A DNA stretch of 16,062 bases from JAILZP01 sp037444185 (GCA_037444185.1 JBBIMW010000045.1:1-16062), one strand, 5' to 3'. Shown: positions 1 through 7,449, numbered from the stretch's first letter. The notes: generated from the sequence alone by a model not told the origin. Program-made: numbers and translations.

Positions 1-40
1 AACATCCCTGCAATGCCATTGCAGGGATGTTTGCCATTTT
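1..40 (+). terminator. Intrinsic terminator of an upstream gene
   Basis: Bases 1-15 and 17-31 form a perfect 15-bp inverted repeat around a single central base, so a hairpin of about 12 bp with a short loop is expected. It is followed by a moderately T-rich stretch (TTTGCCATTTT). The gene it would terminate lies before the window, so assignment to the plus strand is inferred from the T-rich side. Confidence 0.6.
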
Positions 41-117
41 GCCCGCAGCGGCTAAGCAGATATGGGGCTAAATTAATGAAGATTCTTTTGAAGGATATAT
101 GTGTATTTCATCGTATT

Positions 118-123
118 TATAAT
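118..123 (+). promoter_or_regulatory. Possible -10 element for the HD-GYP gene
   Basis: A perfect TATAAT lies 64 bases before the preferred ATG at 188. No convincing -35 hexamer is present at 16-18 bp spacing, so this is only a weak suggestion. If real, transcription would begin near 130, which favours the ATG at 188 over the GTG at 101. Confidence 0.22.
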
Positions 124-187
124 CTTAGTGGCTTTCGACAAAGTTTTTATCAATAATAAGTTTATAGATGGTCCAGAGGGCAAAAAA

Positions 188-1309
188 ATGCGAAGAGTAC
201 CATGTGAGTATCTAAGGCCGGGCATGGTGCTGGCCGGCCACGTATATCATTTTGACGGCAGGGTTTTACTGGCCAGGGGAGTCACGCTGACCCAGCCCTA
301 TATTAACGGGCTGATTCAAAAGGGAGTGGCGTCTGTATATATCGAGGATGAAATATCCGAGGATATATATATCAGCGATGTGGTTCTGGAAGAAACCCGC
401 AGGCAGGCGGTAAAGCACATAAGGCATACAATAAATAACGTATATTCAAAGCTGCACAACGGTGATTCCCACAACCTAGAAAAACTTAAATCCAGCATAA
501 AAGAAATAACAGAGCAGTTGTTGAACAATAAAAATCTTGTCTACGATCTGATCGACATAAGGGCTGTGGGGGACTACCTCTTCGGGCACAGCGTCAATGT
601 CTGCATTTTGGCGACGATGACCGGCATATCCCTGCAGCTGGGCAGAAGCCAGCTCGAACAGCTGGCTGTGGGTGCGGTGTTTCATGATATAGGAAAGGCT
701 CTTTTGCCTCCCAATATACTGAACAAGCCGGGAAGGCTGAACGATGAGGAGTTCGAGGAGGTAAAAAAGCATCCCGAGTATTCCCTCGATATTCTTCGTA
801 AGAATATACGCATAGACAGCGTTTCCCGCGTCATAGCGTACCAGCACCATGAGAAATACAATGGAGACGGCTATCCCCTCGGCAGGTCCGGCAAGGATAT
901 ATTGGACATGTCCCAGATAGTGGGCATGGTGGACATTTATGACGCCGTGACCTCCGACAGGTGTTACAGCAAGGCCATGCCGCCGAATGAGGCTTATGAA
1001 ATGATATCCGGGTCCGGGGACCATTACTTTAAATACACTATTGTCAGGGCTTTTTTGTCCCAGATAGCGGCGTATCCTTCCGGAGCTCTGGTGCAACTGA
1101 GCTCCGGCGAGGTGGCCATTGTGGCCAAAAACTTCAGAAACCGGCCCCTTGCGCCCAGGGTCAGGATTTTGACGGATCCCGGCGGAATTATCCAGAAACC
1201 TTTTATCGAAAAGGATTTGTTCATTGAAAGAAATCTGGTTATAAAAAGGGTGCTCAGCGAGGCGGAAGTGCAGAAGGTGCTGCTGCAAATCAAAAACAGC
1301 TTGGGATAG
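188..1309 (+). CDS. HD-GYP domain cyclic-di-GMP phosphodiesterase
   Basis: Predicted 373-residue cytoplasmic phosphodiesterase that would hydrolyse cyclic di-GMP. Numbering from the ATG at 188, the N-terminal region opens with MRRVPCEYLRPGMVLAG, the usual beginning of this class. The HD-GYP domain spans about residues 115-290: His134, HDIGK at 166-170, HP at 195-196, HHEKYNGDGYP at 220-230 and DIYDAVTSDR just after. The GYP signature and metal-binding His/Asp positions are intact, so it should be active. The last 75 residues form a small domain often found behind HD-GYP in clostridia. There is no receiver domain. The frame is open upstream to a GTG at 101 (GAAGGA ahead of it), which would add 29 hydrophobic-rich residues; 188 is preferred because family similarity starts there and a GAGGG-type site precedes it. 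It is monocistronic and convergent with cotJC. Confidence 0.88.
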   Translation: MRRVPCEYLRPGMVLAGHVYHFDGRVLLARGVTLTQPYINGLIQKGVASVYIEDEISEDIYISDVVLEETRRQAVKHIRHTINNVYSKLHNGDSHNLEKLKSSIKEITEQLLNNKNLVYDLIDIRAVGDYLFGHSVNVCILATMTGISLQLGRSQLEQLAVGAVFHDIGKALLPPNILNKPGRLNDEEFEEVKKHPEYSLDILRKNIRIDSVSRVIAYQHHEKYNGDGYPLGRSGKDILDMSQIVGMVDIYDAVTSDRCYSKAMPPNEAYEMISGSGDHYFKYTIVRAFLSQIAAYPSGALVQLSSGEVAIVAKNFRNRPLAPRVRILTDPGGIIQKPFIEKDLFIERNLVIKRVLSEAEVQKVLLQIKNSLG

Positions 1310-1360
1310 TAAAAAGCAGCCGCATTTCCGGCTTATTGGGCCATGGGGGCGACTGACCGG

Positions 1361-1411
1361 AAAAAGAAACCGGAAAAGGTTTCCGGCGGGAAGCAACCCG
1401 GTGGTTTTTTT
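1361..1411. terminator. Bidirectional terminator between HD-GYP gene and cotJC
   Basis: On the minus strand the perfect stem 1370-1376/1380-1386 (CCGGAAA/TTTCCGG, 3-base loop) is followed by TTTCTTTTT, a good intrinsic terminator for the cotJ operon. On the plus strand a second hairpin, 1387-1390/1397-1400 (CGGG/CCCG), is followed by GTGG and seven T residues, serving the HD-GYP gene. The plus-strand T-run runs into the cotJC stop codon (1410-1412). Confidence 0.7.
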
Positions 1412-1982
1412 AATAAATTTTTTTACTGTCCAGGTATTCCTGCACCTCCATCAGCGCCTCGCCGAAGCGCTGGAAATGGACCACCTCCCGCTCCCGCAAA
1501 AACCTTAAAGTGTCCTTGATGCCGGGGTCATCGGTGAGCATGATCAGATGCTCGTAAGTGGTCCGGGCTTTTTGCTCGGCGGCCAGATCCTCGTGCAGAT
1601 CGGTGACCGGATCACCGGTGGCCTGGATGTATGCCGCAGTCCAAGGCACTCCGTCGGGATTTGCCGGGTACACGGCATTGTCGTGCATGGTGAAATACCC
1701 TCCCAGCCCGGCTTCTTTCATCACTCCAGGGGGCACGCCGGCGGTCAACTTATAAATCATGGTGGCTATTATTTCCCAGTGGGCCAGCTCTTCGGTGCCT
1801 ATGTCCGTCAGGAGCCCTTTGGCGCCGGCCGTCGGCATGGTGTACCGCTGGGTGAGGTAGCGGACGCCGGCGGAGAGTTCCGAGTCCGGCCCGCCATACT
1901 GCGCCATGAGGAATTTTGCCATGCGCACGTCGCTTCTCAGGACCTTCACCGGATATTCAAGCTTTTTTTCATATATCCACAT
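1410..1982 (-). CDS. cotJC: Spore coat protein CotJC, manganese-catalase family
   Basis: At 190 residues this matches the length and much of the sequence of Bacillus CotJC, starting MWIYEKKLEYPVKV and carrying YGGPDSELSAGVRYLTQRY and LLTDIGTEELAHWE. It belongs to the ferritin-like di-manganese catalase family. The expected metal ligands are visible: Glu35, Glu65 with His68 (ExxH), Glu136, and Glu166 with His169 (ExxH). In bacilli CotJC is an inner-coat or outer-forespore protein; catalase activity here is inferred from the intact ligands. It is the last gene of cotJA-cotJB-cotJC. Its AGGAGG ribosome binding site (1992-1997) overlaps the cotJB stop codon, which suggests translational coupling. 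A strong terminator follows. Confidence 0.95.
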   Translation of the reverse strand: MWIYEKKLEYPVKVLRSDVRMAKFLMAQYGGPDSELSAGVRYLTQRYTMPTAGAKGLLTDIGTEELAHWEIIATMIYKLTAGVPPGVMKEAGLGGYFTMHDNAVYPANPDGVPWTAAYIQATGDPVTDLHEDLAAEQKARTTYEHLIMLTDDPGIKDTLRFLREREVVHFQRFGEALMEVQEYLDSKKIY

Positions 1983-1995
1983 ATAAGATTTCCTC

Positions 1996-2256
1996 CTAAT
2001 AAACTATCTCCCAGGGCCATGGATCTTCTATCCATCTCCATGTTTTCCCGTCGTCCGCCCTGGTGGAATAGGGCAGTAGCGGCCCGTAAAACCTTTCGTA
2101 CTCCTCCATCAGGGACCGGAGACTTTCGTTGACGGTATGGAAGTCCTTCAAGGCTTCCTGATTGTCCGGGTGGGTGTCAAGGAAAAGATTCAGTTCGATG
2201 ACTGCGAACTGAAGTTCCATTATTTGTCTCAGCAGGGACAGCCGGTTGCCGGTCAT
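1996..2256 (-). CDS. cotJB: Spore coat protein CotJB
   Basis: An 86-residue CotJB homologue. Recognisable family features are LxQIMELQFAVIELNLFLDTHP near the N-terminus, a central helical YERFYGPL segment, and a Trp-rich tail (WRWIEDPWPWE). CotJB is required with CotJC for assembly of this coat complex in Bacillus; it has no known enzymatic motif. The start chosen is the ATG at 2256. An in-frame GTG nine bases upstream lies inside the Shine-Dalgarno GGAGG (2265-2269) and cannot be the start. GGAGG to ATG spacing is 8 bases. It starts 17 bases after the cotJA stop, and its stop overlaps the cotJC ribosome binding site. Confidence 0.93.
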   Translation of the reverse strand: MTGNRLSLLRQIMELQFAVIELNLFLDTHPDNQEALKDFHTVNESLRSLMEEYERFYGPLLPYSTRADDGKTWRWIEDPWPWEIVY

Positions 2257-2273
2257 TATGGGCACCTCCGATC

Positions 2274-2660
2274 TTAATAAGAATAGGGCCGGTACAGCTC
2301 AGGGAAAAGGGTTCCCTTCTCCAGTGCCTCCGATGGTCTGTATGTAGGGCCGTATCTTTGTATCGGCATGTAGGCCCTGGCCAGCTCCATTCCCGGGTAC
2401 GGCGGGCCGGGGGGCGGCGCGGGGTGGTGGACGGGGGGGCCGGTTAAGGGTGAAATCCTTTCTTCGTCGAAACCGGTGGAATCGGATTGTGGTATTTCTC
2501 CGGCGGCTGTTTGGAACTGTTCCGCGCCGCCGTCCTCCAGATGCCCGGACTTTATTTCCTCCTGGTCAGCCGGCGGGCCCGTCGGTTCGGTTTTTTCCGG
2601 TGTGGGACCCTTGGGCGGCCAACTGCCCCACACCAGCATGTTTTTTTTGGGACCGTACAT
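2274..2660 (-). CDS. cotJA: CotJA-like spore coat protein with long Pro-rich N-terminal extension
   Basis: A 128-residue protein and first gene of the cotJ operon. The C-terminal third (ELARAYMPIQRYGPTYRPSEALEKGTLFPELYRPY) is the conserved CotJA region, with the xPxEALxxGTLFPxLY core. CotJA of Bacillus is about 80 residues. Here some 85-90 residues precede the core: a YGPKKNMLVWGSWPPKGP head, then a stretch rich in Pro, Gly, Glu and Gln that is probably disordered. No signal peptide or membrane segment is seen. The start is the ATG at 2660, with GAGGTG at 2667-2672. A GTG three codons earlier lies within that Shine-Dalgarno sequence and is rejected. Function in coat assembly is inferred from synteny with cotJB and cotJC. 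Confidence 0.88.
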   Translation of the reverse strand: MYGPKKNMLVWGSWPPKGPTPEKTEPTGPPADQEEIKSGHLEDGGAEQFQTAAGEIPQSDSTGFDEERISPLTGPPVHHPAPPPGPPYPGMELARAYMPIQRYGPTYRPSEALEKGTLFPELYRPYSY

Positions 2661-2869
2661 GTAAATCACCTCAAAATTATTTATAAACCATATTAGGCAG
2701 TAATGGGGTTAAATGTTACAATTTGTATATTTTTTCATAAAAAACAGTATTGCTGGCACGGCCGGGATTAAACACGAAAGAAAAAAAATCCGGCCCGCCG
2801 GATACCTGCCGCGGCTGGAAGGAAATCCGGACGCTTTGGTTGAATAAAAATGGAAAGGGGGGTACCGTA
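2661..2869. other. Divergent intergenic region between cotJA and glgP
   Basis: This 209-bp region must hold the promoters of the minus-strand cotJ operon and the plus-strand glgP gene. The cotJ half is very AT-rich (2671-2750). The glgP half is GC-rich from about 2755 and ends in an AAGGGGGG ribosome binding site. I see no convincing sigma-A promoter for glgP, and no transcription factor site that I recognise. Confidence 0.5.
2722..2752 (-). promoter_or_regulatory. Candidate sigma-E-like promoter of the cotJ operon
   Basis: On the minus strand, TATACAAA (2722-2729) resembles the sigma-E -10 consensus (CATACANT, core ATACA present), and CAATACT (2746-2752) resembles the -35 consensus, 16 bases away. 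Bacillus cotJ is transcribed by sigma-E RNA polymerase, which motivates the search. The match is partial and the spacing is one base longer than usual, so confidence is low. Confidence 0.3.
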
Positions 2870-5416
2870 ATGTATTCTTTCAGGACGGTGTCCATAAAGC
2901 CCAGGCTGCCCGTCCGGATTGAGGGACTGGGGGAGATTGCGCGGAACTTCTGGTTCAGCTGGAATGTTTCCGCCAGGAACCTTTTCAAAAAGATTAATGA
3001 AGAACTCTGGGAGGAAGTGAACCACAACCCGGTCAAATTTTTACTGCTGGTGCATGAGGAGGAGCTGGAGGAGATAGCCCAGGACGAAGAATACCTGAAG
3101 CTGTACAGGCAGGTGATGGATGAGTTCCGGCGCTATTTCGGCAGGAAGTCCTGGTTTGAGAGGAAGTTTCCTGAATTCAAGGATAATGTGATTGCCTATT
3201 TTTCTCCGGAGTTCGGTCTGCACGAGTCACACCCCATTTATTCCGGAGGATTGGGGCTGCTGGCGGGGGATCATATGAAGTCCGCCAGTGATCTGGGACT
3301 GCCCTTCGTAGGCGTTGGGCTTTTGTACAAGCATGGCTATTTCAACCAGGTGATCAATCGCGAGGGAAGGCAGGAGGCCCATTACCCTTATTATAATTTT
3401 TACGACCAGCCCATTCAGCCGGTCTTTGATTCCAGGGGCGGGGAGATCGTGGTGAAGGTAGAGTTTCCCGGCCGGGACGTGTTCGCCAAGGTGTGGAAAT
3501 CGAGGGTGGGCCGTGTGGACCTGATTCTTCTGGATACCAATATCACCCTCAACAGTTTTGAGGACCGCGCCATCACCGGGCAGCTCTATGCCGGTGACCG
3601 GACGGTGAGGATTTCCCAGGAAATACTGCTGGGCATCGGCGGAGTGAGGGCATTGAGAATGCTGGGCACAGACCCTACGGTATGGCATATCAATGAGGGC
3701 CATGCCTCTTTTCTGCTGATCGAGAGACTGAGGGAATTGGTGGCGGAAAAAGGGCTCGCCTTCGATACAGCCGCCGAGGCGGTAAGGAGCAGTACCATTT
3801 TTACCACCCACACTCCGGTGGCGGCCGGTCACGACCTTTTTCCCGCCGAGATGATAGATCATTATTTCGGGCATTTGTACGGGCAGTTGGGGGTGGACAG
3901 GGAGGGGTTTCTGGGCCTGGGGTGGGACCAGGGGCGGAGGATGTTCAACATGACCCTGCTGGCCATCGGGCTTTCCGGTTATTGCAACGGGGTGAGCCGC
4001 CTGCACGGGGAAATATCCAGGGAGATGTTTTCGTATCTTTATCACAGGATCCCCGCGGAGGAAATTCCCATCTCACACATTACCAACGGCATTCATACTT
4101 TTACCTGGCTGGCCCAGGAAATCAAGGACCTTTACACCATATACCTGGGACCGGACTGGCAGGAAAGGATTACCGACCGGCAGATGTGGAAGAATATCAG
4201 CGAGCTTCCGGAAAATCTGCTTTGGGTGGTTCACCAGTCGCTGAAGGAGAGGATGATCAGGTTCGCCAGGAACACCATGCGCAAGCAAAGGCTCAGGAAC
4301 CAGGAGCCTTACGATCGCATAAGGGAAGTGGAGAATTACCTGCGCCCCGGCGCGCTGACCATTGGTTTCGCCCGGCGCTTCGCCGTGTATAAGAGGGCCG
4401 GGCTTTTGTTCCGGGACAGGGAGCGCCTGGGGCGGATGGTAAACCATCCCGAGAGGCCGGTGCAGTTTATATTCGCGGGTAAGGCCCATCCTGCCGACCT
4501 GGCGGGCCAGGAACTGATCAAGCTGGTATACGACTTTTCCAACCTGGAGGAGTTCAAGGGCAAGATAGTTTTTCTGGAGAACTACGGTATAGATATGGCC
4601 CGTTATTTGCTACAGGGGGTGGATGTCTGGCTGAACACCCCCCGGAGGCCCCTGGAGGCCAGCGGTACCAGCGGCCAGAAGGCGGCCGCCAACGGGGTGA
4701 TTAATGTAAGCATTCTGGACGGCTGGTGGCCCGAGGCATACAACGGGAAGAACGGATTCGCCGTAGGCGAAAAGAGAAAGTACTCCGATGACGAGATGCA
4801 GGACAGGGATGACTGTTATTCACTCTACACATTGCTGGAGGAGAAGGTCATACCGGCGTATTACAACCAGGAAATGGGCTTCCCCAAGGAATGGGTGGCG
4901 ATGATGAAGAATTCCATGCAGACCATCACCCCGCTTTTCAGTACGGAGAGAATGGTGCGGGAGTACACCGAGAAGTTTTATCTGCCTTTGTTTAAGAGGG
5001 GCCTGCGCTTCACCGGGGATAACTACGCCCAGGCCGAAAGGATGAGGGAATATAAAAATTTTATAAACGAAAACTGGTGCCGCGTGGAAATAGTCAGGGT
5101 CGATTCCAACGTCACCAGGGAAATGAATGTGGGGGAGACCCTTATTATGCGTGCCGCTGTTCGGCTGGGCCCCATCGATCCGGGGGATGTGGACGTGGAG
5201 ATTGTATACGGAAATGTGTACGAGAAGGGTCTGAATTTCCTGAGCATAGCCCCTATGCAGCTGGACGGAAACACGGAAGACGGGCTGTACAACTTCAAGG
5301 GACAGGTCATACTGCCCCAGGGCACCTTCGGGTACACCGTCCGGGTCAGGCCGGGAAATGCCGATTTACTGCACCGCTTCGAGCTCCCACTGGTTGCCTG
5401 GGCGGAAAGATTCTGA
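2870..5416 (+). CDS. glgP: Alpha-glucan (glycogen/maltodextrin) phosphorylase, GT35
   Basis: An 848-residue PLP-dependent phosphorylase that would release glucose 1-phosphate from glycogen or maltodextrins. Residues about 10-110 form the DUF3417 N-terminal domain found in thermophile and Firmicute GlgP. The GT35 body follows, with YFSPEFGLHESHPIYSGGLG, HINEGH (273-278), FTTHTPVAAGHD, ARRFAVYKR (501-509), FAGKAHPAD and EASGTSGQKAAANG, whose Lys604 is the PLP-binding lysine. A beta-rich C-terminal segment ends the protein. The ATG at 2870 is preferred over in-frame starts back to 2750 because AAGGGGGG lies 7 bases before it and homology starts just after. The typical spore-former glg operon genes are not adjacent. 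The next gene begins 71 bp downstream. Glycogen is a common reserve used during sporulation, but a link to neighbouring cotJ is conjecture. Confidence 0.93.
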   Translation: MYSFRTVSIKPRLPVRIEGLGEIARNFWFSWNVSARNLFKKINEELWEEVNHNPVKFLLLVHEEELEEIAQDEEYLKLYRQVMDEFRRYFGRKSWFERKFPEFKDNVIAYFSPEFGLHESHPIYSGGLGLLAGDHMKSASDLGLPFVGVGLLYKHGYFNQVINREGRQEAHYPYYNFYDQPIQPVFDSRGGEIVVKVEFPGRDVFAKVWKSRVGRVDLILLDTNITLNSFEDRAITGQLYAGDRTVRISQEILLGIGGVRALRMLGTDPTVWHINEGHASFLLIERLRELVAEKGLAFDTAAEAVRSSTIFTTHTPVAAGHDLFPAEMIDHYFGHLYGQLGVDREGFLGLGWDQGRRMFNMTLLAIGLSGYCNGVSRLHGEISREMFSYLYHRIPAEEIPISHITNGIHTFTWLAQEIKDLYTIYLGPDWQERITDRQMWKNISELPENLLWVVHQSLKERMIRFARNTMRKQRLRNQEPYDRIREVENYLRPGALTIGFARRFAVYKRAGLLFRDRERLGRMVNHPERPVQFIFAGKAHPADLAGQELIKLVYDFSNLEEFKGKIVFLENYGIDMARYLLQGVDVWLNTPRRPLEASGTSGQKAAANGVINVSILDGWWPEAYNGKNGFAVGEKRKYSDDEMQDRDDCYSLYTLLEEKVIPAYYNQEMGFPKEWVAMMKNSMQTITPLFSTERMVREYTEKFYLPLFKRGLRFTGDNYAQAERMREYKNFINENWCRVEIVRVDSNVTREMNVGETLIMRAAVRLGPIDPGDVDVEIVYGNVYEKGLNFLSIAPMQLDGNTEDGLYNFKGQVILPQGTFGYTVRVRPGNADLLHRFELPLVAWAERF

Positions 5417-5451
5417 CCGGCGGGGCCGGGATCCTGAATTTGGAATGATAC

Positions 5452-5469
5452 GGACTGATCATTCAGTCC
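5452..5469. repeat. Perfect palindrome ahead of the activase gene
   Basis: GGACTGA (5452-5458) and TCAGTCC (5463-5469) are perfect inverted repeats around TCAT. The element lies between glgP and the activase, before the activase ribosome binding site. No T-run follows on either strand, so it is not a classic terminator. The GACTGA-N4-TCAGTC form resembles operators of some TetR-family repressors; this is inference. Confidence 0.55.
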
Positions 5470-5487
5470 ATTACGGGGGGCGGGCGG

Positions 5488-6282
5488 GTGTATTACTGCG
5501 GCATCGATATAGGTTCAATCACGGCAAAATGTGTAATTTTAAAGAACGGGGAGACGGCGGCTTCGGTGGTGAGCCTGAGGGGGTACAGCAGCGCCGATGC
5601 GGCCACCGCCGTGTTGGAGGAATGTTTGAAGAAGGCGGGAATAGGCAAAGGGGATATAGTCCGCATTGTTTCCACCGGCTATGGCCGGGCGGCGGTGAGG
5701 GAGGCCCACCGGCAGTTCACGGAGATTTCCTGCCACGCCCTGGGAGCCAGCCGTTTGGTTCCAGGGGCGGCAACGGTGATAGACGTGGGGGGGCAGGACA
5801 GTAAGGCAATTTCAGTGGACCCGGCGGGCAAGGTGCTGAATTTCGTGATGAATGACAAGTGCGCCGCCGGCACCGGGCGATTTTTGGAGGTGATGGCCCG
5901 GGCTTTGGAGGTGGATCTGAGCGATTTTGGCGCCCTTTCACTTAAAGCCCGGAGAAGGGCCGAGATCAGCAATATATGCACAGTGTTTGCCGAGTCCGAG
6001 GTCATTTCCAGGATGGCTTCGGGGGCGCCCAGGGAGGAGATAATCGCGGGGATACACGACGCCATGGCGTCCAGGATTGCCAGCATGGCGGCCCGGGTGG
6101 AAATAAGGCCCAGGGTGGTGCTCACCGGAGGGGGTTCAAAAAACATCGGGCTGGTGCGGGCCTTGGAGGAAAGGCTGGGACAAAGGCTGGAGGTGCCGTC
6201 CGAAGCCCAGATCGCCGGAGCCCTGGGCGCCGCCCTGATGGCTGAAAAGACTTCGGACTCCGGCCGTCAGGCTCCGGAATAA
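5488..6282 (+). CDS. BadF/BcrA/HgdC-type ATPase, 2-hydroxyacyl-CoA dehydratase activator
   Basis: A 264-residue ASKHA-fold ATPase closely resembling the activator (component A, HgdC) of 2-hydroxyglutaryl-CoA dehydratase. Such proteins use ATP to inject one electron into a radical CoA dehydratase or benzoyl-CoA-type reductase. Visible motifs: phosphate 1, DIGSITAKCVIL (7-18); STGYGR (62-67); phosphate 2, VIDVGGQDSKAI (97-108); NDKCAAGTGRF (122-132); ICTVFAESEVIS (163-174); LTGGGSKNIG (212-221). Cys125 and Cys164 are the expected ligands of the single [4Fe-4S] cluster shared by the homodimer. The start is GTG at 5488 with a G-rich ribosome binding site. No dehydratase subunit genes (hgdA/hgdB type) lie in the window, so its partner and substrate are unknown. 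It converges with the acyl-CoA dehydrogenase gene, 9 bp apart. Confidence 0.9.
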   Translation: MYYCGIDIGSITAKCVILKNGETAASVVSLRGYSSADAATAVLEECLKKAGIGKGDIVRIVSTGYGRAAVREAHRQFTEISCHALGASRLVPGAATVIDVGGQDSKAISVDPAGKVLNFVMNDKCAAGTGRFLEVMARALEVDLSDFGALSLKARRRAEISNICTVFAESEVISRMASGAPREEIIAGIHDAMASRIASMAARVEIRPRVVLTGGGSKNIGLVRALEERLGQRLEVPSEAQIAGALGAALMAEKTSDSGRQAPE

Positions 6283-6298
6283 ACAGTTGTTTTATTCC
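6276..6298. terminator. Symmetric hairpin between convergent activase and acyl-CoA dehydrogenase genes
   Basis: GGAATAAA (6276-6283) and TTTATTCC (6291-6298) form a perfect 8-bp stem with a 7-base loop. The stem contains the stop codons of both convergent genes (6280-6282 plus, 6292-6294 minus). It is AT-rich inside and lacks a proper T-run outside, so it is at best a weak bidirectional terminator. Confidence 0.4.
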
Positions 6299-7449
6299 TC
6301 CACCAAGCAACGGGATATAACCACCCGCTGGATCTGGTTGGTGCCCTCGTATATCTGGGTAATCTTGGCGTCCCGCATCATCCGCTCCAGGGGGTATTCC
6401 TTCATGTATCCGTAGCCTCCCAGTATCTGGAGAGCCTCGGTGGTTACCCACATGGCGGTGTCGGTGGCGAAGGTCTTGGACATGGCGGAGAACAGGCTGA
6501 TTTCATTGGCTTTCACGCCGCCTGCCCCGCCCTCCTCGATCAGGCAGGCGGCCTTGTAAATCAGCTGCCGGGCCGCCTCGATCCGGGTACGCATATCTGC
6601 CAGCATCCACTGCAGGCCCTGGAAGGCGATGATGGGCTTACCGAACTGCACCCTTTCCCTGGCGTAGTTGAGGGCGTAGTCGAAGGCCCCCTGGGCTATG
6701 CCCAGTCCCTGGGATCCTACCACCGGGCGGGTTTTGTCCAGGGTCATCATGGCGTACTTGAAGCCGCTGCCTTCCTTGCCTATGAGGTTTTCGGCCGGCA
6801 CCTCGCAGTCCTCGAATATGAGCTGGGTGGTTTGGGATCCCCGGATGCCCATTTTATGTTCCTTTTTGCCGATATGGAAGCCGGGGGCGTCCCTTTCCAC
6901 GATAAAGGCGCTTATGCCCTTGATGCCGGCGTCCGGCGCGGTCTTGGCGAAAACGGTGTACACGTCGGCCAGCCCGCCATTGGTTATGAAACACTTGGTG
7001 CCGTTCAATATATATTTGTCCCCCAGGCGGCGGGCGGTGGTTTTCATGCTGCCGGCGTCGGATCCAGCGTCGGGCTCGGTAAGGGCGAAGGCGGATATTG
7101 TGTCACCGGAGGCCAGGGCGGGGAGATATTTTTGCTTTTGTTCCTCGCTGCCGCCCACCAATATGGGCATAAGGCCCAGTTCCTGGGCCGCCACAATGAG
7201 GGCGGCGGATCCCGAAACCCTGGAAATCTCCTCGGTGATCAGGCACACCGAGAGCAGTCCTGCGCCGGTTCCGCCGTATTCCTCGGGAACCCCGGCCCCG
7301 AGCAGGCCTTGATCGGCGAAAAGCTCTTTCAGATCCCACGGATATTGGTCCGTTTCATCTATTTCAGCGGCCCGCAGCGCCACTTTGGTTTCGGCCAGGC
7401 GGCGGACGGTCTGCCTTAACAGCTCCTGTTCCTCGGTAAGTCTGTACAT
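6292..7449 (-). CDS. Acyl-CoA dehydrogenase (short/branched-chain type)
   Basis: A 385-residue FAD flavoprotein catalysing alpha,beta-dehydrogenation of an acyl-CoA, normally passing electrons to ETF. It shows the full family architecture: helical N-terminus, ALTEPDAGSDA (122-132) and FITNGG (154-159) of the flavin site, a C-terminal helical domain with RVQFGKPI (266-273), and GGYGYMKEYPLERMMRD (344-360). IYEGTNQIQR carries Glu368, the usual catalytic base position of butyryl-type enzymes. Chain length specificity cannot be read from sequence by eye. The ribosome binding site GGAGG lies 8 bases before the ATG. It is last in the thiolase to AMP-C to dehydrogenase run, 33 bp after the previous gene. 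No etfAB genes are in the window. Confidence 0.94.
   Translation of the reverse strand: MYRLTEEQELLRQTVRRLAETKVALRAAEIDETDQYPWDLKELFADQGLLGAGVPEEYGGTGAGLLSVCLITEEISRVSGSAALIVAAQELGLMPILVGGSEEQKQKYLPALASGDTISAFALTEPDAGSDAGSMKTTARRLGDKYILNGTKCFITNGGLADVYTVFAKTAPDAGIKGISAFIVERDAPGFHIGKKEHKMGIRGSQTTQLIFEDCEVPAENLIGKEGSGFKYAMMTLDKTRPVVGSQGLGIAQGAFDYALNYARERVQFGKPIIAFQGLQWMLADMRTRIEAARQLIYKAACLIEEGGAGGVKANEISLFSAMSKTFATDTAMWVTTEALQILGGYGYMKEYPLERMMRDAKITQIYEGTNQIQRVVISRCLVEE

Noticed and set aside
476..1396. Minus-strand 306-codon open frame opposite the HD-GYP gene
   Set aside because: Lies antisense to a clearly recognised gene, has no family resemblance and no supporting ribosome binding site; it is a shadow frame.
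2751..2770. TGGCACG resembling a sigma-54 -24 element ahead of glgP
   Set aside because: The GC dinucleotide required at -12 with correct spacing is absent.
3227..4045. Minus-strand 272-codon open frame inside glgP
   Set aside because: Antisense to conserved GT35 motifs; no recognisable domain.
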